From assembly GCA_963813975.1 (NCBI GenBank), contig CAWFAP010000008.1, positions 186,001-250,000 on the forward strand: 64,000 bases of DNA, read 5' to 3'. The notes beneath the pieces are model-generated. The model worked only from the letters and a program-made list of their open reading frames with translations, was not told the DNA's origin and did not search any database. Origin of the DNA: RYN-230 sp963813975 (GTDB lineage: Bacteria > Actinomycetota > Actinomycetes > Streptosporangiales > Streptosporangiaceae). This document shows positions 1 to 7,867 of this stretch, one piece after another; positions within the stretch are counted from its first letter, which is position 1; each line of letters starts with the position of its first letter. Both the position numbers and the translations under genes were made by a program.

Positions 1-167
1 AGTCGGTGGACCGGCTGGCCGCGGGGGGCGTGGTCACCGCGCCCGAGGCGGCCGGCGGCGCTCCCCCGGCCGGTGAGCTCCCGGTGGACAGCGCGCCCGC
101 AGGGGTCAGCGAGCCGGAAGCGGCCCGTGCCCCCCACGGAGTGACCCGGCCGGAGGACGTCTCATGA
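1..167 (+). CDS. C-terminal end of an unidentified protein (cut by window edge)
   Basis: An open frame (codons starting at base 3) runs from the window edge to TGA 165-167, encoding an Ala/Pro/Glu-rich tail ending in RPEDVS. Its stop overlaps the ATG of the next gene in an ATGA arrangement, so it is probably the upstream member of the same operon. The visible part has no recognisable domain and looks disordered; no function can be assigned from this fragment. Confidence 0.55.
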   Translation, partial: SVDRLAAGGVVTAPEAAGGAPPAGELPVDSAPAGVSEPEAARAPHGVTRPEDVS

Positions 168-1435
168 CGGTCCGGCTGACCGGGCTGACCTGGGACCACC
201 CGCGCGGCTACCTGGTGCTGGACGCGCTGGCCGGCACGCTGGAACCGGACGTGTCGGTCCGCTGGCAGCGGCAGCCGCTGGAGGGGTTCGAGTCCCGGCC
301 GCTGCGCACCCTGGCCGACGACTACGACCTGCTGGTCGTGGACCATCCCGGGCTCGGCGAGGCGATCCGCGATGGCGCCCTGCTGCCGCTGGATGAGGTG
401 TTCAGCGAGCCGGAGCTGTCCGCCTGGCGCTCGGCGTCGGTCGGCGCGTCGTACGACAGCTACGTGCTGGACGGCCGGCCGTGGGCGCTGCCGCTCGACG
501 CCGCCGCCCAGGTCGCGATGGCCCGGCCCGACCTGATGGACGCGCGGCCCGCCGGCTGGGACCAGGCCGTCCGGGCGGCCCGGGCCTATCCGACCACGCT
601 GTGCCTGGGCGGGCCGCACGCGCTGCTGATGTTCAGCGCGATCTGCGTGGCGGCCGGATCTGCGCCGGCGGCGGCACCAGCCGGGGAAGGGCCAGCCGCG
701 GCAGGGTCAGGGGCCGGGAACGGACCGTTTGTGAACGAGGTGGCTGGCACGGCCGCGCTCGCGATCATGGCGGACCTGCTGGCCCACGCCGACCGTGAGC
801 TGTCCCAGCGCAATCCGATCGGCGTACTCGACGCGATGGCGGCCAGCGACGGCCCCGCCTATTGCCCGCTGGTCTACGGGTACGTGACCTACCAGCGCCC
901 GTTGGCAGGCGAGCCCGGGTCATCCCGGCTGGCGGCGTTCGACGCCCCGGCGGGCCCCGGCGGGATCGGCAGCGTGCTTGGCGGCACCGGCCTGGCCATC
1001 ACCCGCTCCGCCGTCGAGCTCGGCGCGGCCGCGGCCCTGATCAGGACCCTGCTCTCGGACAGGGTCCAGGTCGGTCTCTGCGCTGAGCTAGGCGGGCAGA
1101 GCTCGGCGCGGCAGGCGTGGGAGCACCCGGGGGCCGACGCCGCGGGCGGCGGGTTCTACCGGGCCGCCCGCGCCACCGTCGAGCAGGCATGGGTGCGGCC
1201 GCGGTTCGCGGGCTATCCGGAGTTCCAGGCCGCGGCCTCGGCCGTGCTGCGCGAGGGGTTGCTGGCCGGGGAGCCGCACGCCGGGCTGGTCCGGCGGGTC
1301 AACGAGCTGTTCGCGGCGGCGGGGGCCGGGCAGGCCGGCGGCCCGGCGGCCCCGGAAAGCCGGGCCAGGCCCCGCCCCGGCATCGCGGACGCGGGCCCGG
1401 CACGCCGAGGTGGCGCGGACAGGAGACCGGTGTGA
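164..1435 (+). CDS. Extracellular solute-binding-protein-like protein without signal peptide
   Basis: This 423-residue protein resembles family 1 ABC solute-binding proteins in its fold pattern: an N-terminal strand (TVRLTGLTWDHPRGY), a DLLVVDHP segment and a YDSYVLDGRPWALPLD segment like those lining sugar-binding clefts. It has no signal peptide or lipobox, so it is probably cytoplasmic or uses the fold for another role. The last 35 or so residues are Pro/Arg/Ala-rich and unlikely to belong to the fold. ATG 164 overlaps the preceding stop and its own TGA overlaps the GTG of the following SDR gene, indicating translational coupling. The substrate cannot be told from sequence; the neighbouring SDR and DUF4432 genes suggest carbohydrate or polyol metabolism. 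Confidence 0.6.
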   Translation: MTVRLTGLTWDHPRGYLVLDALAGTLEPDVSVRWQRQPLEGFESRPLRTLADDYDLLVVDHPGLGEAIRDGALLPLDEVFSEPELSAWRSASVGASYDSYVLDGRPWALPLDAAAQVAMARPDLMDARPAGWDQAVRAARAYPTTLCLGGPHALLMFSAICVAAGSAPAAAPAGEGPAAAGSGAGNGPFVNEVAGTAALAIMADLLAHADRELSQRNPIGVLDAMAASDGPAYCPLVYGYVTYQRPLAGEPGSSRLAAFDAPAGPGGIGSVLGGTGLAITRSAVELGAAAALIRTLLSDRVQVGLCAELGGQSSARQAWEHPGADAAGGGFYRAARATVEQAWVRPRFAGYPEFQAAASAVLREGLLAGEPHAGLVRRVNELFAAAGAGQAGGPAAPESRARPRPGIADAGPARRGGADRRPV

Positions 1436-2169
1436 CGGTGGCGGTGGTGACGGGGGCGGGCGGCTCGCTCGGCCGGGCCATAGCGCGGCGGCTCGCCGCC
1501 GACGGGCACGTGGTCGCGGTGACCGACGTCGACGGCCCGGGGCTGGGCGAGACCCGCAAGGCGGTCGAGGCGGAGGGCGGCACCGCGCACGCCTGGCCGG
1601 TGGACTTGCGTGACGCGGCCGCGGTCGCCGGCTTCTTCGACGCGGTGGCGGCCGGCCCCGGCCCGGCGGCCGTCCTGGTCAACAACGCGGCCATCTACCC
1701 GGCCACGCCGTTCCTGGACGTCGGGGTCCAGCAGTACGACGATGTGCACGCGGTCAACCAGCGCGGCTACTGGCTCTGCGCGCAGTCGGCGGCCCGGCAG
1801 ATGCAGGCCGCCGGCGCGGGCGCGATCATCAGCATCGCGTCGATCACCATGCACGGCGGCTGGGCCAACCTGGCGTCCTACGTGGCGACCAAGGGGGCCG
1901 CCACGGCGCTGACCCGGGCCCTGGCCCGCGAGCTCGGCCCATCCGGCATCCGGGTCAACGCGGTATCCCCGGGCGCGTTCCCGACCGCGGCTGAGCAGAT
2001 CTACGATGACCCGGCCGCGTACAACCAGTACGTCCTGGATCAGCAGTCGCTGAAGCGCCGCGGCACGCCGGACGAGCTTGCCGCGGTGGTGTCCTTCCTG
2101 GCCGGCCCGGATGCCTCGTTCGTCACCGGCCAGACGATCGAAGTCAACGGAGGGTGGGTGATGTCGTGA
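1432..2169 (+). CDS. SDR family NAD(P)-dependent oxidoreductase
   Basis: A 245-residue classical short-chain dehydrogenase/reductase. The cofactor motif TGAGGSLG lies at residues 7-14, NNAA near 84-87, and the catalytic Ser (about 137), Tyr150 and Lys154 in SYVATKG are present; the C-terminus ends in the usual VNGGW segment. The GTG start at 1432 is chosen because AGGAG lies 7 bases upstream and GTG overlaps the upstream stop; reading the frame further upstream gives only low-complexity sequence. It probably oxidises a sugar, polyol or hydroxy acid in an operon with the DUF4432 protein; the substrate is not predictable. Confidence 0.9.
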   Translation: MTVAVVTGAGGSLGRAIARRLAADGHVVAVTDVDGPGLGETRKAVEAEGGTAHAWPVDLRDAAAVAGFFDAVAAGPGPAAVLVNNAAIYPATPFLDVGVQQYDDVHAVNQRGYWLCAQSAARQMQAAGAGAIISIASITMHGGWANLASYVATKGAATALTRALARELGPSGIRVNAVSPGAFPTAAEQIYDDPAAYNQYVLDQQSLKRRGTPDELAAVVSFLAGPDASFVTGQTIEVNGGWVMS

Positions 2170-3260
2170 CAACCGCAAGCACGTCCGGCGGACGGTCCGG
2201 GCCTGGGCGTTCCGCCCTCGAACGGGTCACCGGTGACCTGGCCGCCGCGGGCGGCGTGCGGGCCGTGGTGCTGGACGACGGCAGCGAGCGCGGGATCCGG
2301 GTGCTGGAGTTCCGCACCGGCGGGGGCCTGCGCTTCGACGTGCTGGTCGACCGGGCCATGGACATCGGCCTGGCCGAGTTCGACGACCTGTCCGTCGGCT
2401 GGCGGTCCGCCACCGGATTCCGCCACCCCGGGCTGCACGAGCACCACGACGAGGACGGGCTGTCCTGGCTGCGCAGCATGTCCGGGCTGGTGGTCACGGC
2501 CGGGCTGGACCACACGCTGTTCGGCGGCGAGGTCGGCTCCAAGGAGTACCACTATCCGCCGCGGCTGCACGTCCGGCACGGGCTGCACGGCCGGGTGGCC
2601 AACATCCCGGCCCGGCTCACCGGCTACGGCGAGGTCTGGGACTCCGGCCGCTGCGTGCTGTGGGCCGAGGGCGAGATCCACCAGGCCGCGATCTTCGCGG
2701 AGAACCTGGTGCTGCACCGGCGGATCGAGGCCGACCTGGGCGGCACCGAGATCCGGCTCACCGACCGGGTCCGCAACGCGGGCTTCGACCTGACCCCGCA
2801 CATGTTCCTGTACCACATCAACGTGGGCTGGCCGCTGCTGGATGAGGGCAGCACGTTCGACGCCCCGATCGCGCAGACCCTCTGGCGCAGCGACAGCGTG
2901 GCCGAGCAGGGAGTCTCGCACCTGGTTTTCCCGGGCCCGCAGGCCGGGTTCGTGGAGCAGGTGTACGAGCACGCGCTCACCCCGGACCCGGACGGCCGGC
3001 AGCGGGTCCGGGTGGCCAACGCCGCCCGGCGGCGCGCCTTCGAGCTGGACTACGATCCGGCCGGGTTCCCGGCCTTCTTCGAGTGGCTGAACCTGCGCGA
3101 GGGCAGCTACGCGGTCGGGCTGGAACCCTCCACCCATCACGTGGCCGGCGATGCGGCCGCCCGCGAGGACGGCTCCATGATCTGGCTCGCCCATGGCGAG
3201 GACCGCAGCTACAAGACCGTGTTCCGCTTCACCCGCGACGAGGCCGCCGGCGCCAGGTAG
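2166..3260 (+). CDS. DUF4432 family protein (aldose-1-epimerase-like)
   Basis: A 364-residue protein with the pattern of the DUF4432 group of galactose-mutarotase-like beta-sandwich proteins: VDRAMDIG near the start, GLHGRVANIPA in the middle, and conserved histidines in FLYHINVGWP and LEPSTHHV. GTG 2166 overlaps the SDR stop (GTGA) and has GGAGG about 12 bases upstream; an in-frame GTG at 2154 would sit on top of that ribosome site and is less likely. It is the last gene of the operon. By family it should bind a sugar or sugar derivative and perhaps interconvert anomers; no enzyme activity can be claimed. Confidence 0.85.
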   Translation: MTTASTSGGRSGPGRSALERVTGDLAAAGGVRAVVLDDGSERGIRVLEFRTGGGLRFDVLVDRAMDIGLAEFDDLSVGWRSATGFRHPGLHEHHDEDGLSWLRSMSGLVVTAGLDHTLFGGEVGSKEYHYPPRLHVRHGLHGRVANIPARLTGYGEVWDSGRCVLWAEGEIHQAAIFAENLVLHRRIEADLGGTEIRLTDRVRNAGFDLTPHMFLYHINVGWPLLDEGSTFDAPIAQTLWRSDSVAEQGVSHLVFPGPQAGFVEQVYEHALTPDPDGRQRVRVANAARRRAFELDYDPAGFPAFFEWLNLREGSYAVGLEPSTHHVAGDAAAREDGSMIWLAHGEDRSYKTVFRFTRDEAAGAR

Positions 3261-3291
3261 GACGGCCCGGTCCACACTGCCTGGCCAAGGC

Positions 3292-3768
3292 TCACGGCCG
3301 GTCGCCCCGATGCGCCTTCAACTGCCTGGCGACGAAATCCGGGTCCAGGCCGCTCCCGTAGGACGCGGCCCGGCGGCTCTGGCGGCGCGCCCACCGCCGC
3401 TTCCGGGTCAGGCCAGCCACGAGCACGGCCACCCCGACGATCACCGGCCCACCCACGAGCAGCCCGGCGAACACCCGGTCAGGCACGTTGTCGGCCATGG
3501 CACCGGACGGATCGCCGGGATTGAAATAGATGTCCACCTTCTTGCCAGACCCAAATCCGGGCACATCGACCGTGTAGCCCTGGCCCTGCCACCGGAACGT
3601 CGCCAGGCCGTGTTGCTCGGTAGCGACCACATGGTGGCCCGTCCAGAGGACGATCTCGGGTGACTGGGAGTCCAGCGCCACGAAGAGCAGGGCAAACGCG
3701 AACAGCGCGGCGGCCAGACCCACTGACCAGCCCGCTCCGTCCAGCACGGCACTCAGGCGACCACGCAT
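3292..3768 (-). CDS. DUF3592-like two-helix membrane protein
   Basis: A small membrane protein of about 158 residues if started at ATG 3768; a TTG at 3804 would add 12 residues. Two hydrophobic segments (SVGLAAALFAFALLFVAL and VFAGLLVGGPVIVGVAVLVAGL) flank an extracytoplasmic domain of about 60 residues with the DUF3592-type core: a Thr-x-Arg-type strand, a VDVPG turn, then VDIYFNPGDPS. The C-terminus is basic (RKRRWARRQSRR), giving a cytoplasmic tail. It converges on the DUF4432 gene with a 31-base gap. Function unknown. Confidence 0.75.
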   Translation of the reverse strand: MRGRLSAVLDGAGWSVGLAAALFAFALLFVALDSQSPEIVLWTGHHVVATEQHGLATFRWQGQGYTVDVPGFGSGKKVDIYFNPGDPSGAMADNVPDRVFAGLLVGGPVIVGVAVLVAGLTRKRRWARRQSRRAASYGSGLDPDFVARQLKAHRGDRP

Positions 3769-4069
3769 AGGACTAGTGTCCGGCCTCAGCCGGTCCTGCG
3801 CCAACCCATTTCTGCGCCGCCCGGGTCAGCTCCCGGCCGGCCGGCGGCGGAGCCTGCGGGCGGCGGCGGCCGCGATGAGGACGGCCGCGGCCCTGTGACC
3901 CGGACTCCAGCCAAGCCGCCTCCCGCCTGGGGCGACGCGAGGCGGGCCACGGGGAGCGCGTTTACCGATGGTCCCAGGTGAGCAGGCTGAAAGCAGCGTG
4001 TGCGAGCGCCGTGGCTGGCTACTATGCAGTGCGCGCTAACCCAACGACGGCCCGGCTGGTGGGGGCAAC

Positions 4070-4882
4070 ATGTCCAGCTGGTTCAGTAACGACATCGTGC
4101 AGACGGGGCGGCTGCCGCTGTTCTGCTTCTTCTGCGCGTTCGTGGCCGGGTTCGGGTTCATCCGGCTCTCGGTGCGGCTGATCCGCGCGCAGGTCCGCTG
4201 GTGGCCCGGCAACGTCACTCCCGGCAACCTTCACGTGCACCACATGGTGTTCGGGGTCGTATTCATGTTCATCGGCGGGGTCACCGGCATCGCGCCCCTG
4301 GGCGACTCGCTGAACTGGCGGTCCGGCGCGGCCGCGCTGTTCGGGCTCGGGGCCGCCCTGGTCCTGGACGAGTTCGCGCTGATCCTGCACCTGCGGGACG
4401 TGTACTGGACGAGCGCCGGGCGGCTATCCGTGGACGCGGTGTTCGTGGCCGCCGGGGTGACCGTGCTGCTGCTGCTGGGAATCGTCCCGTCGATCGCGCC
4501 CACCGGCCAGCACGGAGATAGCTGGGAGGCGGTCACCTCCCTGTCGATCAGCGTCGTGGTCACGTTCAGCCTGGCCGCGATCACGGTGCTCAAGGGGAAG
4601 ATATGGACGGGCCTGTTCGGCTTGTTCCTGTTTCCGGTGCTCATCGTGGGCGCCATCCGGCTGGCCCGGCCTGGCTCCCCGTGGGCCCGGTGGCGCTACC
4701 AGCGCCGCCCGCATAAGCGCGCCCGGGCCGCCCGCCGGGAACGGCGGGTCCGCCAGCCGGTCATCCGGTTCAAATCCCGGATCGAGGACTTCCTGTCCGG
4801 CCTCCATGACCGGCCAGATCATCCGGATGCCGCGCCGGACAAGCGGAAGGCCGCCGTGGGCCACCAGTCCGACGCTAAATAG
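4070..4882 (+). CDS. Polytopic integral membrane protein of unknown function
   Basis: A 270-residue protein with five to six hydrophobic helices (about residues 15-35, 55-75, 85-105, 125-145, 160-180, 185-205) and a conserved-looking HVHHMVFG motif entering the second helix, which could bind metal or be an active-site element. After the last helix comes a strongly basic cytoplasmic tail rich in Arg and Lys. ATG 4070 follows a GGGGG stretch. I do not recognise a characterised family; similar proteins occur as integral membrane proteins in actinobacteria. It stands alone, converging on the thioesterase gene. Confidence 0.7.
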   Translation: MSSWFSNDIVQTGRLPLFCFFCAFVAGFGFIRLSVRLIRAQVRWWPGNVTPGNLHVHHMVFGVVFMFIGGVTGIAPLGDSLNWRSGAAALFGLGAALVLDEFALILHLRDVYWTSAGRLSVDAVFVAAGVTVLLLLGIVPSIAPTGQHGDSWEAVTSLSISVVVTFSLAAITVLKGKIWTGLFGLFLFPVLIVGAIRLARPGSPWARWRYQRRPHKRARAARRERRVRQPVIRFKSRIEDFLSGLHDRPDHPDAAPDKRKAAVGHQSDAK

Positions 4883-4896
4883 CGTTGCGCGGCTCG

Positions 4897-5325
4897 TTAC
4901 CCGGGTGCCCCGGCCCGGACCGCCTGCGTCTGGGTGACCTGGGCCGCGAGGTTGCCGGCGTCGTCGGTCAGGTCCGTCTGGACCACGATCACGGCCCGCC
5001 CGGCGTGCAGCGGCCGCGCCACGGCCGTGACCACCCCGGCCTGGATGCCGCGGAGGAACACGCTGCTGGAGCTGATGGTGGCGGTCCGGGCGCCCGGCGG
5101 CAGGTTCAGGTGGGCGCAGATCCCGCCCAGGCTGTCCGCCAGCGACATCAGCACGCCACCGTGCAGGATGCCGCCGGCCGTGCACTGCTCCGGTGACCAG
5201 GCCAGGTGCCCCCGGACCTCCCCGGCGGAGGCCGCGTCGAGCTCGATGCCCAGGGTCACCGCGAACGGCATGAGGTCGAGCAGTTCGCGGGGGGTTTCCG
5301 CCCCGGCCGGGTTCCCGTCGGTCAC
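4897..5325 (-). CDS. PaaI-type hotdog-fold thioesterase
   Basis: A 142-residue hotdog-fold acyl-CoA thioesterase of the PaaI/YbaW kind. The central helix carries the typical motif GGILHGGVLMSLADSLGG, with the conserved HGG, and a later SSSVFLRGI strand fits the dimer-forming sheet. The GTG at 5325 is preferred to an ATG at 5364 because GGGGAGG lies 5 bases before it and residues upstream of it are unlike the family. It should hydrolyse acyl- or aryl-CoA esters in the cytoplasm; the acyl group is unknown. It is monocistronic as far as can be seen. Confidence 0.88.
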   Translation of the reverse strand: MTDGNPAGAETPRELLDLMPFAVTLGIELDAASAGEVRGHLAWSPEQCTAGGILHGGVLMSLADSLGGICAHLNLPPGARTATISSSSVFLRGIQAGVVTAVARPLHAGRAVIVVQTDLTDDAGNLAAQVTQTQAVRAGAPG

Positions 5326-5416
5326 GTATCCTCCCCGTCCCGCCCGCCTCGGATCCTGCCCCACGCTACCGGCGGCGGCGGAACATCACGGTCCAGCCCG
5401 CGGTTTTACCTAACGG

Positions 5417-5926
5417 ATGTCTAGAGCTGAAACGAACATGACGAAGTGCATCACCTGCGGGGATGACCTGCATCCTGAGCGGGCCAGGAAATACGACTAC
5501 TGCATGAAGCCTGAGTGCCAGGCGAAGAACCTCAAGGGCCTGACCATGGTGGCCGTGGGGGTCAACAAGTCGGCCGAGCAGTACATGCTGCTGGACGACG
5601 ACACCCAGGCCGACCTGGCCCGGGGGAAGTATCACGACCAGCGGCGCGGCACCTTCGGCCAGCCCGAGTCAGCCCCTGGCCAGCCGGAGACCGCCCGCCC
5701 GGCGGCGCCCGGCCCGGCCAAGGCCGCGCCAGCCAGGGCCGCGAGGCCCCAGCCCGCCCCGGCCCCCAGGCCGCCACGGCTTCCGGGGACGGCGTCACAG
5801 CGCCGGCTGGCGGTCCTCTACAACCAGCAGGGGCTGCGCCCGGACGAGATTGCCCGCAAGCTCGGGCTGAGCCGGTATGACGCCACCCAGATCATCCTGG
5901 CGGCCAGGAGCCCCCGGAAAAGCTGA
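5417..5926 (+). CDS. Small zinc-ribbon plus helix-turn-helix protein
   Basis: A 169-residue protein in three parts: an N-terminal treble-clef-like zinc finger with CITCGDD and CMKPEC cysteines (about residues 11-35), a long Pro/Ala linker (about 80-125), and a C-terminal helix-turn-helix-like segment (AVLYNQQGLRPDEIARKLGL) resembling sigma-70 region 4 or RHH/HTH_7 recombinase tails. ATG 5438 (MTKCITCGDD) is an alternative start that removes seven residues. Probably a DNA- or RNA-binding protein; I do not recognise a named family and no partner gene is evident. Confidence 0.65.
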   Translation: MSRAETNMTKCITCGDDLHPERARKYDYCMKPECQAKNLKGLTMVAVGVNKSAEQYMLLDDDTQADLARGKYHDQRRGTFGQPESAPGQPETARPAAPGPAKAAPARAARPQPAPAPRPPRLPGTASQRRLAVLYNQQGLRPDEIARKLGLSRYDATQIILAARSPRKS

Positions 5927-5952
5927 GGCTCTCAGGTGCGGGCCGGGGGGGC

Positions 5953-7053
5953 TCAGTCGGCAAACTCGGCCCGGACCCCCAGCAGCCGGACCGGGCGCCG
6001 GTCGGTGAACCGCTCCAGCGCGGCGAGCGCCGCCTCCCGGATGGCGCCCGCGTCGGACGTCGGGCCCGGCAGGGCCCGGGAGTGACTGGAGGTGAAGAAC
6101 GGGGCGTAGCGGACCTTGACCACCACCCGCACCGCGGGCCGCTCCTCCTGCACCACATCGGCGGTGACCCGCTCCGCCAGCCGGACCACCTCGGCCCGGA
6201 CCTGTTCCCAGTCGTCCAGGTTGACCTGGAAGGTGACCTCCCGGCCCCGGGACCGCGGCAGGTACGGGGCACTGGTCACCGGCGAGTGGTCCTCCCCCCG
6301 GGCCAGCCGGACCAGCCACGGCCCGGTCGCGGGGCCGAACTCCGCGGCCAGCGCGTCCGGGTCGGCCCGGGCCAGGTCATGGACGGTCTCGATGCCGAGC
6401 GCGGCCAGCTTCCGCGCGGTCTTGACCCCGATCCCCCACAGCGCGTCCGTGGGACGGCCGCCCAGCACGTCGAACCAGGTCTCGTGGGTCAGCCGGAACA
6501 CCCCGGCGGGCTTGCCGAAGCCGGTCGCCAGCTTGGCCTGCAGCTTGTTCTGCCCGATCCCGACCGTGGCGTCGAGCTCGGTCGCGGCGCGGATCCCGGC
6601 CGCGATCTCCCGCGCGAACCCTTCCGGGTCATCGGTCTCCACGGCCACGAACGCCTCGTCCCAGCCCATCACCTCGGTGACCGCGCCGAACCCGCGCAGC
6701 GTCGCCATGACCGTGGCCGACGCCGCCTCGTACTCCTCCCGGTCCACCGGGAGGAACACGGCATCGGGACAACGGCGCGCCGCGGTCCGCAGCGGCAGGC
6801 CGGAGTGCACCCCGTACTGGCGTGCCTCGTAGGAGGCGGTGCTGACCACGCCGCGCTTGGCCGGGTCGCCGTCCCCGCCGACCACGACCGGGCGGCCGCG
6901 CAGCTCAGGATGCCGGAGAACCTCGACCGCGGCGATGAACTGGTCCAGATCCACGTGCAGTACCCAGTGCGCCGTTGGCGCCGGCTCATCCTGCCCTGGC
7001 TGCTGCACCGGACCGCGCTCCCCGATACGACGCTCCCCTGCAGACCGTCTCAC
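5953..7053 (-). CDS. dinB: DNA polymerase IV (Y-family translesion polymerase)
   Basis: A 366-residue Y-family polymerase. The first metal-binding strand HVDLDQF lies near residues 33-39, the second acidic pair is in GWDEAFVAVE, a helix-hairpin-helix in the thumb is seen at GIGVKTARKLAALGI, and the little-finger domain follows (REVTFQVNLDDWEQV). GTG 7053 is chosen because GGGGAAGGG lies 6 bases before it; the frame is open for another 126 codons upstream but that part is Pro/Arg-rich and overlaps the divergent acetyltransferase. It extends primers past damaged or mismatched bases. No LexA-type box was noticed in the short upstream region. Confidence 0.92.
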   Translation of the reverse strand: MRRSAGERRIGERGPVQQPGQDEPAPTAHWVLHVDLDQFIAAVEVLRHPELRGRPVVVGGDGDPAKRGVVSTASYEARQYGVHSGLPLRTAARRCPDAVFLPVDREEYEAASATVMATLRGFGAVTEVMGWDEAFVAVETDDPEGFAREIAAGIRAATELDATVGIGQNKLQAKLATGFGKPAGVFRLTHETWFDVLGGRPTDALWGIGVKTARKLAALGIETVHDLARADPDALAAEFGPATGPWLVRLARGEDHSPVTSAPYLPRSRGREVTFQVNLDDWEQVRAEVVRLAERVTADVVQEERPAVRVVVKVRYAPFFTSSHSRALPGPTSDAGAIREAALAALERFTDRRPVRLLGVRAEFAD

Positions 7054-7201
7054 CTGCGCCCTTCCCCGGACGGCCTGGGGCCATGCCCGCCGGGGGAAGA
7101 TGTCAGCAGCGGCCGGGATACTGCCGGGCAGGCGTGCGCGCAGGCGGGCGGGCCGGGCAGGCGGGCGGGCCGGGCAGCGCCAGGGAGGGGCGGGCGGAAC
7201 G

Positions 7202-7744
7202 ATGACCACTGCAGATGGCCACGACCGGCCGCCGCGGCCCGAACTGGCCGGCCCGCGGGTCCGGCTCCGTCCCGGGGACGAGCGGGACGCGCCGGTCCTG
7301 TCCGCGATCCTGGCCGAGCCGGAGGTGGCCTGCTGGTGGGGCGACCCGGAGCCGGCCAGCGTGGTCGCGGCCAGCCTGCGGGGGGACGACGAGAGCGTGC
7401 TGCTCGTGGTCGAGGCCGCCGGCCAGGTCATTGGCGGGATCCAGTATCACGAGGAGAATGACCCGATGTACCGTCATGCCGGTATCGACATCTACCTGGG
7501 CGCCCGCGGCCAGGGACAGGGCCTCGGCACCGAGGCGGTGGCCCTGCTGGCCAGGTTCCTGTGCGGGCAGCGCGGGCACCACCGGCTGACCATCGACCCG
7601 GCGGCCGCCAACCACCGGGCCATCCGCTGCTACGAGAAGGTGGGTTTCCGCCGGGTGGGCGTGCTGCGCCAGTATGAGCGCGGCCCGGACGGGCGGTTCC
7701 ACGACGGCCTGCTGATGGACCTGCTCCGGCCCGAACTGGTATAA
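7202..7744 (+). CDS. GNAT acetyltransferase resembling AAC(6') aminoglycoside acetyltransferases
   Basis: A 180-residue GNAT protein. The N-terminal RLRPGDERDAPVLSAIL and CWWGDPEP segments and the acetyl-CoA loop region GQGQGLGTEAVALLARFL, followed by NHRAIRCYEKVGFRRVG, are the pattern of the AAC(6')/RimJ branch. ATG 7202 follows GGGAGGGG. It is divergent from dinB. By resemblance it could acetylate the 6' amine of an aminoglycoside, but intrinsic soil-bacterial homologues often act on other amines, so a resistance role is only a possibility. Confidence 0.85.
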   Translation: MTTADGHDRPPRPELAGPRVRLRPGDERDAPVLSAILAEPEVACWWGDPEPASVVAASLRGDDESVLLVVEAAGQVIGGIQYHEENDPMYRHAGIDIYLGARGQGQGLGTEAVALLARFLCGQRGHHRLTIDPAAANHRAIRCYEKVGFRRVGVLRQYERGPDGRFHDGLLMDLLRPELV

Positions 7745-7798
7745 GGCCCAGCTGAGTTCCCGGGCCTGGCCCCCGCGCCGGGAAGAAAGGAAAATCGC

Positions 7799-7849
7799 CT
7801 AGAGTTTCAATCTAGACGGCTTTAATGGGGCCCGAATTGGCCGCATTAT
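7799..7849 (+). promoter_or_regulatory. AT-rich promoter region with a CTAGA/TCTAG dyad upstream of the helicase gene
   Basis: The 100 bases before the helicase are much AT-richer than their surroundings. They contain the inverted repeat CTAGA-N7-TCTAG (7799-7815) and a weak promoter-like pair TTTAAT (7821-7826) and CATTAT (7844-7849) 17 bases apart. The start codon lies 18 bases further on. I looked for the rifamycin-associated element found before many helR genes and did not see it. Confidence 0.35.
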
Positions 7850-7867
7850 AAGGTAAAAGGAGTCCGG

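Noticed and set aside
1213..2178. Long open frames opposite the SDR and other GC-rich genes
   Set aside because: Arg/Pro/Gly/Ala-rich translations with no motifs; they are by-products of high third-position GC in the real gene on the other strand.
7795..7867. Rifamycin-associated element before the helicase
   Set aside because: No 19-bp near-palindrome of the GGGGCTTGCGGCAAG kind is present; only an unrelated CTAGA/TCTAG dyad was seen.
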